Below, piece by piece: positions 1 through 7,866 of a stretch of DNA of 64,000 nt (positions within the stretch are counted from its first letter, which is position 1; each line of letters opens with the position of its first letter). This stretch comes from Boseongicola sp. Its GTDB lineage: Bacteria > Pseudomonadota > Alphaproteobacteria > Rhodobacterales > Rhodobacteraceae. The notes under the pieces are model-generated. The model did not search any database. It saw only the letters and a program-made list of their open reading frames with translations, and had not been told where the DNA came from. The stretch lies in the NCBI GenBank assembly GCA_014075275.1, contig CP046179.1, positions 1,869,932 through 1,933,931 of the forward strand. The letters run 5' to 3'. A program made the position numbers and the translations under genes.

Positions 1-722
1 CAGAAACCATAGGCAATATCGCAGCCACTCGCACCTTGGCCCGCGCCGGAGCACGCAAACCCCCCACCGGCAGTTTCCCCGTCCTCTATGACGAACGGGT
101 GGCCTCCGGCCTGATCGGCCACCTGCTGCAAGCGGTCAACGGCGCTGCCATCGCCCGCGGCTCAAGCTGGCTGCGCGACAAGATGGGCGAACAGGTCCTG
201 CCCGCCCACCTCTCTATCACCGAAAACCCGCATCGCGCCCGCACCAGTGCCTCGCGCCCTTTCGACGCCGAAGGCCTCGCCACCAAACCCCGCGACATCG
301 TCGCAAATGGCATCCTGCAAGGCTGGACCCTCGATCTCGCCACTGCCCGCAAACTTGGCCTCACCAGCACCGCCAGCGCCGCCCGTGGCACCGGCGGGCC
401 ACCCTCGCCCAGCCTGTCAAACATCGCCCTCACTCAAGGCACCCAATCCCGCGATGACCTTATCCGCGACATGGGCACCGGCCTTCTGGTCACATCCCTG
501 ATCGGAAGTTCCATCAACCCCACGACCGGCGACTACTCCCGTGGTGCCAGCGGATTCTGGGTCGAAAACGGCGAGATCACGTACCCGGTCAACGAATGCA
601 CCATCGCGGGCAACCTCCACCAGATGCTGGCCTCGATCATCCCCGCCAAAGACGCCCGCCAACACCTCAGCCGCGTTGTGCCATCGCTTCTGGTGGAAAG
701 CCTGACCATTGCCGGCGAGTGA
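1..722 (+). CDS. pmbA: PmbA/TldE-type metalloprotease homologue, 3' part only
   Basis: The frame is open from the first bases (codons from position 3 read ETIGNIAATRTLARAGA) to TGA at 720-722, so only about the last 240 residues are in the window; family members are about 450 residues. The C-terminal PmbA/TldD fold is recognised from GSFPVLYDERVASGL, NGAAIARGSSWLRDKMG and GSSINPTTGDYSRGASGFW. In the family TldD and PmbA form a heteromeric cytoplasmic peptidase that processes small peptides and antitoxins, with the zinc site in TldD. The next gene begins 14 bp before this one ends, which indicates cotranscription. No in-frame ATG lies inside the visible part, so the TTG at 36 is not a credible start. 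Confidence 0.85.
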   Translation, partial: ETIGNIAATRTLARAGARKPPTGSFPVLYDERVASGLIGHLLQAVNGAAIARGSSWLRDKMGEQVLPAHLSITENPHRARTSASRPFDAEGLATKPRDIVANGILQGWTLDLATARKLGLTSTASAARGTGGPPSPSLSNIALTQGTQSRDDLIRDMGTGLLVTSLIGSSINPTTGDYSRGASGFWVENGEITYPVNECTIAGNLHQMLASIIPAKDARQHLSRVVPSLLVESLTIAGE

Positions 723-1479
723 TCTCGCCCTTCTCGAAGCAGCCGCCCGCGAAAGCGGCGAGATTGCCTGCCGTTTCTGGCGCGATGACCCGCAGGTCTG
801 GGACAAAGGCGGCGATGACCCGGTATCCGAGGCCGACTTCGCCGTCGACACCCACCTGAAATCCCGCCTTCTGACCGCGCGCCCCGATTACGGCTGGGTC
901 AGCGAAGAGACCGAGGATGATCCCGCCCGCCTATCCGCCGAAAGCGTCTTCATCGTCGACCCCATCGACGGCACCCGGGCCTTCGTCGCTGGCGAAAAGA
1001 CCTGGTCCCACTCGCTGGCCATTGCCCGCAACGGCCAGATCACCGCCGCCGCCGTTTACCTGCCCGTCCTCGAGAAAATGTATCTCGCCGGCCTGGGCGA
1101 AGGTGCCACTCTGAACGGCACTCCCATTCGCGCCACCGAAACCGCACTCAGTCCCGGCACAACCCTTCTGACCCCCCGCGTCACGCTGCAAGATCGCTTC
1201 TGGTCCGGCGCGGTCCCAACGTTCGACCGGCACTTTCGCCCCTCTATCGCTTACCGCCTCGCGCTTGTCGGCGAAGGCCGCTACGACGGAATGCTGACCC
1301 TCAGACCTTCGTGGGAATGGGACATCGCCGCCGGTGCCCTCATCGTTTCCGAGGCCGGAGCCAAAGCCACGGACCGACGCGGCGCACCGATGACCTTCAA
1401 CAGCCCCGCGCGCCAAACCGCAGGCGTCGTCGCAGCAGGGCACCAGACCCATCGATCCCTGATCAAACGCCTCGCCTAG
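709..1479 (+). CDS. Inositol monophosphatase-family phosphatase, CysQ-like
   Basis: A 256-residue protein with the Mg-dependent phosphatase signatures: an EE pair near residues 66-67 (WVSEETE), DPIDGTR at 84-90 and WEWDIAAGA at 202-210. These bind the metal ions and phosphate in the IMPase/FBPase/CysQ superfamily. Spacing and the E-A-D start of the first helix fit the 3'(2'),5'-bisphosphate nucleotidase (CysQ) branch, which recycles PAP from sulfate assimilation; inositol- or histidinol-phosphate phosphatase activity cannot be excluded. The start is TTG at 709, inside the end of pmbA, and no better start exists near the N-terminus. Its 3' end overlaps the convergent LysR gene by 17 bp. Confidence 0.82.
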   Translation: MPASDLALLEAAARESGEIACRFWRDDPQVWDKGGDDPVSEADFAVDTHLKSRLLTARPDYGWVSEETEDDPARLSAESVFIVDPIDGTRAFVAGEKTWSHSLAIARNGQITAAAVYLPVLEKMYLAGLGEGATLNGTPIRATETALSPGTTLLTPRVTLQDRFWSGAVPTFDRHFRPSIAYRLALVGEGRYDGMLTLRPSWEWDIAAGALIVSEAGAKATDRRGAPMTFNSPARQTAGVVAAGHQTHRSLIKRLA

Positions 1480-2386
1480 GCCCAGATCTCAATCGACGTC
1501 GGACAAAGCCTTCAAAAAAAGCCCTCAAAACCGAATACTCCGCCCTCACCTTCGGAAACACACAAACATACGGCTTCGCCATCGCAATCGATACGCTCGA
1601 AGGCCGGACAAGCGCCCCACTTCCGATATGCCCTTCGACAAAGCTCCTCGGCACCAAAGCTACACCTGCCCCATGCAGCGCCGCCGTGATCGCCACCGAC
1701 AAATCACTGACAACCACACTCGAAGCCCCCAAACCGTCGACCGCCCGCCCCGCTTCACGAAACCAATCCCGCCAACTTGGGCCGCTGCTATAAGACGCTC
1801 CCCAATTGGTCTCGATCAGCTTTCTAGCCGGAATATTCACCAACAACCCGTCGGCATCCCCAAACTCCTGCCAGAACGCCGGAGAGCAAACGGGAACCGC
1901 CACATCCTTGAACAACTCCCGCTCTTGCATCGCCGAATAGTAAGTCGATTGATACGTCAGCCGAACGTCCACCCCATCGCGCACAAAGTCGATGGGGTCC
2001 TCCTGCACACGGATATCCAGAACCGCCCCCGCCGCATCGCTGAACCCGGCCACCCGTGGCATCAGCCAGCAATTTGCCAAGGAAGGGATCACACTGACAA
2101 CCAGCTGTCGCGGGCTTCGGTTTTGCCGCAACCCCTGAACAGCCTCCGCCATCTCGTCAAAGGCACCCGCCAACCTCGGAAACAACTCTGACCCCGCATC
2201 CGTCAAATGGATCCGATTGCCCTGCCGCTGAAACAACTTCTTTCCCAGATGCTCCTCCAGATGCCGCACCTGAAGACTGACCGCAGCCGAGCTAACCCCA
2301 AGCTCCTCGCCCGCCTGCACAAAGCTTCCACACTGCGCCGCTGCCTCAAACGCCCGCAATCCGGTCAGTGATGGAAGATCGCGCAT
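1463..2386 (-). CDS. LysR-family transcriptional regulator, GcvA-like
   Basis: A 307-residue LysR protein. Residues 1-65 hold the winged helix-turn-helix (LTGLRAFEAAAQCGSF, GVSSAAVSLQVRHLEEHLG, KLFQRQGNRIHLTDAG) and the remainder is the periplasmic-binding-like effector domain. The motif set resembles the GcvA/AmpR branch. It is transcribed away from the Fe(II)/2OG dioxygenase gene with a 100-bp shared promoter region, the usual arrangement for a LysR regulator and its target, so it probably controls that enzyme in response to its substrate. The effector is unknown. ATG start at 2384-2386. Confidence 0.9.
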   Translation of the reverse strand: MRDLPSLTGLRAFEAAAQCGSFVQAGEELGVSSAAVSLQVRHLEEHLGKKLFQRQGNRIHLTDAGSELFPRLAGAFDEMAEAVQGLRQNRSPRQLVVSVIPSLANCWLMPRVAGFSDAAGAVLDIRVQEDPIDFVRDGVDVRLTYQSTYYSAMQERELFKDVAVPVCSPAFWQEFGDADGLLVNIPARKLIETNWGASYSSGPSWRDWFREAGRAVDGLGASSVVVSDLSVAITAALHGAGVALVPRSFVEGHIGSGALVRPSSVSIAMAKPYVCVFPKVRAEYSVLRAFFEGFVRRRLRSGPRRGV

Positions 2387-2486
2387 TCCTTACCCCCAAT
2401 TATTCTTATGAAAGCCTACAATTTTTATAGTTGCAACAAAAGCAAAACGACCCAAACTGCCCCCACCCAGACGGAGACTGCCTAAA
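2387..2486. promoter_or_regulatory. Divergent promoter region between LysR regulator and dioxygenase
   Basis: This 100-bp gap separates the two divergent genes and is AT-rich compared with its surroundings. It contains an imperfect dyad, ctacaatttttatag, within about 2423-2440, close to the T-N11-A pattern bound by LysR proteins. The operator assignment is inference from position and symmetry only. Confidence 0.35.
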
Positions 2487-3311
2487 ATGGAAGACCTGAT
2501 CGATCTTGACCGCTACCCGCTGCACCAGCCGAACAGCGAAAAATACACCACCCTCGTTCAGCGCTGCAAAAAGCAGCTCGATGCAAACGGCATGTTCGAC
2601 CTGTCCGGCTTCTTCCATGATCACACCGTCAAAGCCGCCGCCGAAGCCGTAAAACCTGCCATGGCCACCAGCGCCTTCCGCCACGCCCGCACCCACAACG
2701 TCTACTTCAAGGATACCGTCGACGGCCTGCCCGCCGACCACCCCGCGCTCCAGAAGGTAGAGACCGTCAACCACACGCTCTGCGCCGACCAGTTCGAAGA
2801 CAACCCGGTCATCACGCTTTACGAATGGGAACCCTTCGCCACGTTCCTGGCTGCAACGATGGGTAAACCAAAACTCTATCCAATGGATGATCCCCTTAGC
2901 CGCGTGAATATCCAGGCCACCTATGACGGCGAAGGGCTCAACTGGCACTTCGACCGGTCCGAGTTCACCACAACCATGCTGCTTCAAGCCGCCGACGAAG
3001 GCGGCGAACTTGAGTACCGCTCCAACCTGCGCACGCCCGAGGATCCAAACTATGACGGCGTCGCAGCAGTTCTGCACGGCGAAGACCCCGAAGTCGCGCG
3101 CATCAAACTGGCCCCCGGAACCCTGAACGTCTTTCGCGGCGTGAACACCATCCACCGCGTCGTCCCGGTCAAAGGTCCAAACGAACGCCTGGTCACGATC
3201 TTCACATTCTACGAACGCCCCGGCGTGGTCTTCACCCCAAAAGAACAAATGGGATTCTACGGGCGGACGGCCCCTAGTTCGGTGAAATCATCCCGCACCT
3301 TGCGGCATTGA
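2487..3311 (+). CDS. Fe(II)/2-oxoglutarate dioxygenase, BesD/HalD-like fold, predicted hydroxylase
   Basis: A 274-residue protein with a complete facial triad: His154 and Asp156 in NWHFDRSEFTTTMLLQ and a distal His223 in NTIHRVVPVKG, followed by Arg234 (PNERLVTIFTF) suited to binding 2-oxoglutarate. The block HFD-x-SEF-TTTMLL and the EGGELEYRSNLR stretch after it resemble the family that contains the free amino-acid halogenases BesD/HalD. Those halogenases carry Gly where this protein has Asp156, leaving a site for chloride; with Asp present, hydroxylation is the expected reaction. The substrate is probably a small free amino acid or similar metabolite (inference). No signal peptide is seen. 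The neighbouring divergent LysR gene suggests substrate-induced expression. Confidence 0.78.
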   Translation: MEDLIDLDRYPLHQPNSEKYTTLVQRCKKQLDANGMFDLSGFFHDHTVKAAAEAVKPAMATSAFRHARTHNVYFKDTVDGLPADHPALQKVETVNHTLCADQFEDNPVITLYEWEPFATFLAATMGKPKLYPMDDPLSRVNIQATYDGEGLNWHFDRSEFTTTMLLQAADEGGELEYRSNLRTPEDPNYDGVAAVLHGEDPEVARIKLAPGTLNVFRGVNTIHRVVPVKGPNERLVTIFTFYERPGVVFTPKEQMGFYGRTAPSSVKSSRTLRH

Positions 3312-3368
3312 TGACTGCCATGCTTCCACCACCTGCCAGCACCGCGTTTCAAAGTTGTCGCATCAAAC

Positions 3369-3444
3369 TTCTTCTGTCCAAAAATACTTTCGCGCGACGC
3401 GCACGCGGGCCAGGCCCGCGTCCCGGATTTCGTGTCGAAATCCG
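3369..3444 (+). repeat. Intergenic leader-plus-hairpin element, copy A
   Basis: The block starts with ttcttctg (3369-3376) and aaaatact (3381-3388). Two perfect small hairpins follow: acgcgggcc / ggcccgcgt with a 1-nt centre (3403-3421), and cggatttcg / cgaaatccg with a 3-nt loop (3424-3444). The same leader occurs at three other intergenic sites in this window (near 10761-10789 reversed, 22471-22493 and 38996-39015), each next to different hairpins. It lies just downstream of the dioxygenase gene and may act as a transcription terminator or RNA-stabilising element. Confidence 0.6.
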
Positions 3445-3489
3445 TTCTCCAATCATTAACAAAGCCAAAACCCGCCGTTCGGGTCCACC

Positions 3490-3526
3490 GACGTAATACC
3501 GACGCGATACCGACGCGATACCGACC
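3490..3526. repeat. Tandem repeat of an 11-bp unit
   Basis: Three consecutive copies of gacgNNatacc (gacgtaatacc, then gacgcgatacc twice) at 3490-3522, followed by a partial fourth (gacc). It sits about 75 bp before the DUF4170 gene, in a stretch with no credible open reading frame. The rest of 3312-3596 holds copy A of the hairpin element and nothing else recognised. A role as binding site array is possible but unsupported. Confidence 0.55.
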
Positions 3527-3596
3527 GGCTCACTCACCACGCCTTGACCCCAGCCCATGACCCTTTAGCTTGGCGGAAAATCAACAAGAGGCCCCC

Positions 3597-3842
3597 ATGA
3601 CACAACGTCTGCACCTGGTATTCGGAGGCGAGTTGACCGACCCCTCCCAGAACGTCTTCCGCGATGTCGAAGACATCCATATCGTCGGAATTTTCCCAGA
3701 CTATGCAACGGCTTACAACGCCTGGAAGTCCGAAGCACAGCGCACCGTCGACAACGCTCACATGCGCTATTTCATCGCGCATTTACATCGCCTCCGCGAT
3801 GAAAACGCCCCGGCCTCAGCAACCGAGGAGCTGGGCACCTGA
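3597..3842 (+). CDS. DUF4170-family small protein
   Basis: An 81-residue protein starting MTQRLHLVFGGEL. The ATG at 3597 is preceded by aagag at about 7 nt and matches the conserved N-terminus; the longer frame from 3570 has no ribosome-binding site. The sequence VEDIHIVGIFPDYATAYNAW and the C-terminal HLHRLRDE are typical of DUF4170, a family found in alphaproteobacteria next to lipid A/Kdo genes. No catalytic function is known. Its stop codon overlaps the start of the WaaA-like gene, so the two are probably translationally coupled. A role in outer-membrane assembly is inferred only from the neighbours. Confidence 0.8.
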   Translation: MTQRLHLVFGGELTDPSQNVFRDVEDIHIVGIFPDYATAYNAWKSEAQRTVDNAHMRYFIAHLHRLRDENAPASATEELGT

Positions 3843-5107
3843 CCGAGTCCCGCCCCAGGCTGGTCTCGCGGCTTGTTTCGGCCGCCAATCGCCTGCGGGA
3901 TATCGCCCTTGCGCGCGATCCGGCGGGCGAAAATATCGATCCAAATCAGCGACTTGGGCAAACGGAAACACCGCGACCGGATGGCTGCCTGATCTGGTTT
4001 CACTCCGAAAGCGCCGCCGATTCAGGGGCCATTGCGGCACTTTCTCAAGAACTGTCCCGATTGCGCGGTGAACCTGTCTATGGTCTTGTAACTTCAACAG
4101 AAATTTCAACTTCGCCCCCGACATTCGCGTCCATGGCAATCCACCAATTGGCCCCAAGCGAAACAGCCGGGTCAGTCAGCCGCTTCCTTGATCACTGGCA
4201 CCCCGACGCAGCTGTCATCCTCGGCACCCCTAACCGTCCCAATCTTGTCACTGCAACCGACGCTCGAAACATCCCACTATTCCTGGCTGCCCCCGAGCGC
4301 GGTCAGATGGCACCAGGCGGCAAGCTGCCCCAAACGTCGGTCGCGATTATGCAGCATTTTCAAGCCTTTCTGGTACCATCAGCAGCAGAAGCACAGGCAT
4401 TTCAGTTCCTCGATGTTCCCAGCGAAAAGGTCATTGTATCGGGTCCGCTCAGCGACACGGTCCTTGCACTTGCCTGTGACAGCGACGCATTGGAACACTA
4501 CAGCCAATTGCACGGCGGTCGCCCTGTTTGGCTGGCAGCACAGATCACCAACTCCGAATTTGATGCGGTAGAAAAAGCCCAGCGCCGCACCATCCGAGGC
4601 GCCCACCGACTGCTTCTTATCATCGTGCCCCGAAATCCCACCGATGGCCCCTCCATCACCGCAAAACTTGACGAAAAGGGGTGGCGCACAGCGCTTCGAT
4701 CACGGGGGGAAATGCCAGACGAAGCCGTACAGGTCTTCGTAGCCGACGACCCCGACGAGATGGGTCTTTGGTATCGGCTTGCACCCGTCGCCTTTCTGGG
4801 TGGAACTTTGGACTCGGTTGCCGAGCCCACAGATCCCTTTGACCCAGCTGCACTGGGATCTGCGCTTATACACGGCCCAGAGTATCTCCCTTCATTTGAG
4901 CGTTATCAAAGACTTATCGAGGCCGATGCAACATCGGAAATCGCTTTTCCTGACGAACTCGGCGATGCTGTTTTTCAACTCTTGTCCCCCGACAAAGCCG
5001 CGATGTTGGCACACGCCGGTTGGGCCGTAACGTCAGAAAGCGCCCATGTCGTCGAGCAACTTGCCGAGCTGATTGACATCTCGCTCGACGAGCTCGGTGC
5101 CAGTTGA
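3839..5107 (+). CDS. WaaA/KdtA-like GT30 glycosyltransferase, divergent
   Basis: The frame is open from 3803 to TGA at 5105-5107 and has no ATG, GTG or TTG before 4061, yet homologous sequence (CLIWFHSESAADSGAIAAL) lies upstream of 4061. The best start is CTG at 3839, which overlaps the previous stop as CTGA and has gaggag at 3825-3830. This gives 422 residues, the usual size for Kdo transferase. The C-terminal donor-binding region is recognisable (VAFLGGTLDSVAE, DPFDPAALG) and lpxK follows. However, the position of the catalytic Glu of the WaaA motif HxxSVGE is Asp here (HSESAAD), and the usual GNLKFD motif reads SGPLSD. It may be a second, altered WaaA paralogue rather than the housekeeping Kdo transferase. 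Confidence 0.72.
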   Translation: MTESRPRLVSRLVSAANRLRDIALARDPAGENIDPNQRLGQTETPRPDGCLIWFHSESAADSGAIAALSQELSRLRGEPVYGLVTSTEISTSPPTFASMAIHQLAPSETAGSVSRFLDHWHPDAAVILGTPNRPNLVTATDARNIPLFLAAPERGQMAPGGKLPQTSVAIMQHFQAFLVPSAAEAQAFQFLDVPSEKVIVSGPLSDTVLALACDSDALEHYSQLHGGRPVWLAAQITNSEFDAVEKAQRRTIRGAHRLLLIIVPRNPTDGPSITAKLDEKGWRTALRSRGEMPDEAVQVFVADDPDEMGLWYRLAPVAFLGGTLDSVAEPTDPFDPAALGSALIHGPEYLPSFERYQRLIEADATSEIAFPDELGDAVFQLLSPDKAAMLAHAGWAVTSESAHVVEQLAELIDISLDELGAS

Positions 5108-6096
5108 TGCGACCTCCCGATTTCTGGCAAAATAAACCTGATCGGCCAGGGTTTATCGCCGCGATTCTGTCACCGTTGGCTTTTATTTACGCATCCGCAA
5201 CAGCGTACCGCGTTCAGCGGGCACCCGCAATCAAGCCTGACGTTCCTGTCATTTGCATCGGTAACCTGAACATAGGCGGCACCGGCAAAACGCCCACTGT
5301 GATTGCTCTAATCGAACTTTTGTCCAATCGAAATGTTCATGTCGTCACACGCGGATATGGCGGCAGTGAGGTTGGCCCTCTACACGTGAATGAAAAGAAC
5401 CACACGGCAGATGAAGTGGGCGACGAACCCCTTCTTTTGGCCGCCTTTTCAACGACATGCGTATCCAAGGACCGCGCTGCAGGCGTCCGTGCCGCACAAA
5501 ATGCCGGTGCCGAGGTTATCCTTTTGGACGATGGGTTTCAGAATCCAGACGTGGCCAAGTCGCTAAATCTTGTCGTCGTTGACGCCGCGCGTGGGTTTGG
5601 CAACGGCAAGGTTATTCCGGCTGGACCCTTACGTGAAACAATCCACGCAGGGCTTTCGCGCGCCGACCTGCTGCTATCTATCGGCAATTTGGAAGAGCAA
5701 GAAAAATTCGATCAACTATGGGGACATCAAATTACGGTCCCAAGGGTGCGCGCCGAAACCAAGCCGCTTCAAACTGGCATGGACTGGCAAGGTCAGCGAG
5801 TTCTGGCATTCGCCGGGATTGGACAGCCAGAAAAGTTCTTTCAAACACTTCGCTCGCTTGGGGCAAACATTGTGAAATCGGTTCCATTAGACGACCACCA
5901 GCCATTGTCCGACACGTTACTCAATCGGCTGCAAGCCGACGCAACCGCTTTGTCTGCGCAGCTGGTTACGACCGAAAAGGATGCAGTTCGTCTACCCACG
6001 GGCTATCGCCGCAATGTCCTTGCGCTGCCGGTTCGTCTAAAATTCACTCAACGGTCCGAGTTGGATATCCAACTCAATCGCCTAGACCTGACCTGA
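5107..6096 (+). CDS. lpxK: Tetraacyldisaccharide 4'-kinase LpxK
   Basis: A 329-residue inner-membrane-associated kinase that phosphorylates the 4' position of the lipid A disaccharide. The N-terminal segment FIAAILSPLAFIYASATAY is the membrane-associated helix, followed by the Walker A loop NIGGTGKTP near residue 60 and DDGFQNPDV, both characteristic of LpxK. The start is ATG at 5107, overlapping the stop of the WaaA-like gene as TGATG; the TTG three bases upstream is a less likely start. The gene ends 23 bp inside the convergent CoA-transferase remnant, with no room for a separate terminator. Confidence 0.93.
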   Translation: MRPPDFWQNKPDRPGFIAAILSPLAFIYASATAYRVQRAPAIKPDVPVICIGNLNIGGTGKTPTVIALIELLSNRNVHVVTRGYGGSEVGPLHVNEKNHTADEVGDEPLLLAAFSTTCVSKDRAAGVRAAQNAGAEVILLDDGFQNPDVAKSLNLVVVDAARGFGNGKVIPAGPLRETIHAGLSRADLLLSIGNLEEQEKFDQLWGHQITVPRVRAETKPLQTGMDWQGQRVLAFAGIGQPEKFFQTLRSLGANIVKSVPLDDHQPLSDTLLNRLQADATALSAQLVTTEKDAVRLPTGYRRNVLALPVRLKFTQRSELDIQLNRLDLT

Positions 6097-7213
6097 TCTT
6101 TTCGCCATCGGCATCCAGTTTTGGCGCTGCCTTCGGTTCAGACAGTTCTGCGTCCGAGAAAACGAATGGCGCGCGCACGCCCGGAACCCCGTCCTCCCCG
6201 ATTTTCATCTGACGGGCCTGAACCTGGGAGTCAGCGAAAACATCCGCCATCTCATTGATCGGCCCGGCTGGAATTCCTTGTGCCTCGCAGGCCGCCAGCA
6301 AATCGGCTTTCGCCCATTCAATGGTTTTTGCTGACAACAGACCGGTTAGCACGCTTCTATTTTCAACCCGGTCGGCATTGGTCACAAAAGACGGCGTCTC
6401 GGCCAACACCGAAAGGCTTAGCACAGCGCAAAGCCGTTGAAATTGCCCGTCATTTCCAGTGGCGATGATGATCCAGCCGTCACGGCATTCAAACACTTGG
6501 TAGGGCACTAGGTTAGGATGCGCATTGCCCAGACGACCAGGAGATGCGCCGGTGGCAAGGTAATTCAGCGCCTGATTGGCCGTGACTGATACCGCTGAGT
6601 CCAGCAAAGCCATGTCGATGTGCTGTCCACGCCCGGTCTGTTCGCGATGCGCCAAAGCCGCCTGAATTGCGATGACTGAGTAAAGTCCGGTGAAGATGTC
6701 TGTAATGGCGACGCCGGTCTTCATCGGCTAACCGTCCGGCTCGCCTGTCACGGACATCAGCCCGGACATTCCTTGAATTATATAGTCATACCCTGCGCGA
6801 TGCGCATAAGGCCCGGTTTGACCGAAGCCGGTGATGGAACAATAAACCAGGCGGGGGTTGAGCTTGGACAAGTTGCCATAGTCCAACCCGTATTTCTCCA
6901 ACCCGCCAAGTTTGAAATTCTCAATCAGCACATCGGCGTCGGCCACAAGCTGACGCACCAGAGCCTTGCCCTTCTCAGTTCTGAAATCCGCTACCACCGA
7001 TTGCTTGCCGCGATTACAAGCATGAAAATACGCCGCCGAGCGATCTCCGTCGCGCTCTATAAATGGCGGCCCCCAACGGCGAGTGTCATCGCCCTCTGGA
7101 CTTTCGACTTTGATGACTTCCGCACCGAGGTCTGAAAGTGTTTGACCGGCCCAAGGGCCGGCCAAAATACGTGCTAACTCAACAACTTTTAGGCCCGCCA
7201 GAGGCGTCGCCAT
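6074..7213 (-). pseudogene. CaiB/BaiF family III CoA-transferase interrupted by in-frame TAG
   Basis: One continuous frame from ATG at 7211-7213 to TGA at 6074-6076, 380 codons, broken only by TAG at 6728-6730 (codon 162). The N-terminal part has LAGPWAGQTLSDLGAEVIK and IENFKLGGLEKYGLDY; after the TAG the frame resumes PMKTGVAITDIFTGL, the expected continuation after SVTGEPDG. Such enzymes transfer CoA between carboxylic acids, for example formyl-CoA or carnitine derivatives. A single G-to-T change of GAG would create the TAG. It could be a true nonsense mutation, a sequencing error, or a read-through codon. It starts 1 bp inside the dsbA-like gene, so it is in that operon. Confidence 0.85.
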
Positions 7214-7854
7214 TAGCTGCCCAGACCTTCCTCGATGATGGCCTTCATCTCGTCATAGGGCATGTTGGAATGCTGCACACCGTTGATGATAAAGGTGGGT
7301 GTCGATCTCACACCGTCAGCCTCGGCCTGCTGCAGATAACGTGCGTAGAGCTTTTGAGCATTATCGCCATCCGAGAAACAGGAATCCAACTGCGCATCAG
7401 AAAGCCCGGCAGTTTTTCCGATACGGCGAAGCCGTAGAACAATCTCAGATGGTTCATTTTGCCGTGCCCAGTCCCGTTGTTCGGCATAGAGCATATCGGC
7501 GATGCCGAAGTACCGATTCTCGGCACCATCACCACAGCGTGCGACGATGGCGGCCCAAAGACCGAACCGATCAAAATAGACTTCGCGATAAACGAAATTG
7601 ATTTTACCTGTGTCAATGAAGTCTTCTTTCAACTGCTTATACGCACCGGCATGGAAAGACGCGCAATGCGGACAGGTGAACGAGGCGTATTCGACAATAG
7701 TTACTGCCGCATCCGGGTTTCCGATGGACATTTCAGGGATGTCGGACGTATCGATATCAGACGCATCTTGAGCCATTGCAAACTGCGTCGACAGAAAAAG
7801 TGCCGTCACCATTGCGAAGAAAATTCCGGCCAGAGCCGTTATTGGTCGGGTCAT
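7213..7854 (-). CDS. DsbA-family thiol:disulfide oxidoreductase, exported
   Basis: A 213-residue protein with an N-terminal signal peptide (MTRPITALAGIFFAMVTALF, cleavage after AMA) and a thioredoxin-like DsbA fold. The active site is CPHC in EYASFTCPHCASFH near residue 62, and the cis-Pro loop is seen in VRSTPTFIINGV. It should introduce or exchange disulfides in the periplasm. I chose ATG at 7854, which has aagg about 10 nt upstream; the TTG at 7863 would add three residues. It follows dciA by 12 bp and overlaps the CoA-transferase start as taATG. Placement beside dciA and mutY is common in Rhodobacteraceae. Confidence 0.9.
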   Translation of the reverse strand: MTRPITALAGIFFAMVTALFLSTQFAMAQDASDIDTSDIPEMSIGNPDAAVTIVEYASFTCPHCASFHAGAYKQLKEDFIDTGKINFVYREVYFDRFGLWAAIVARCGDGAENRYFGIADMLYAEQRDWARQNEPSEIVLRLRRIGKTAGLSDAQLDSCFSDGDNAQKLYARYLQQAEADGVRSTPTFIINGVQHSNMPYDEMKAIIEEGLGS

Positions 7855-7866
7855 AATCGTCAAACC

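Noticed and set aside
4061-5107. TTG 4061 as the start of the WaaA-like gene
   Set aside because: It would remove the conserved WFHSESAAD region and about 75 residues; sequence similarity continues upstream to 3839.
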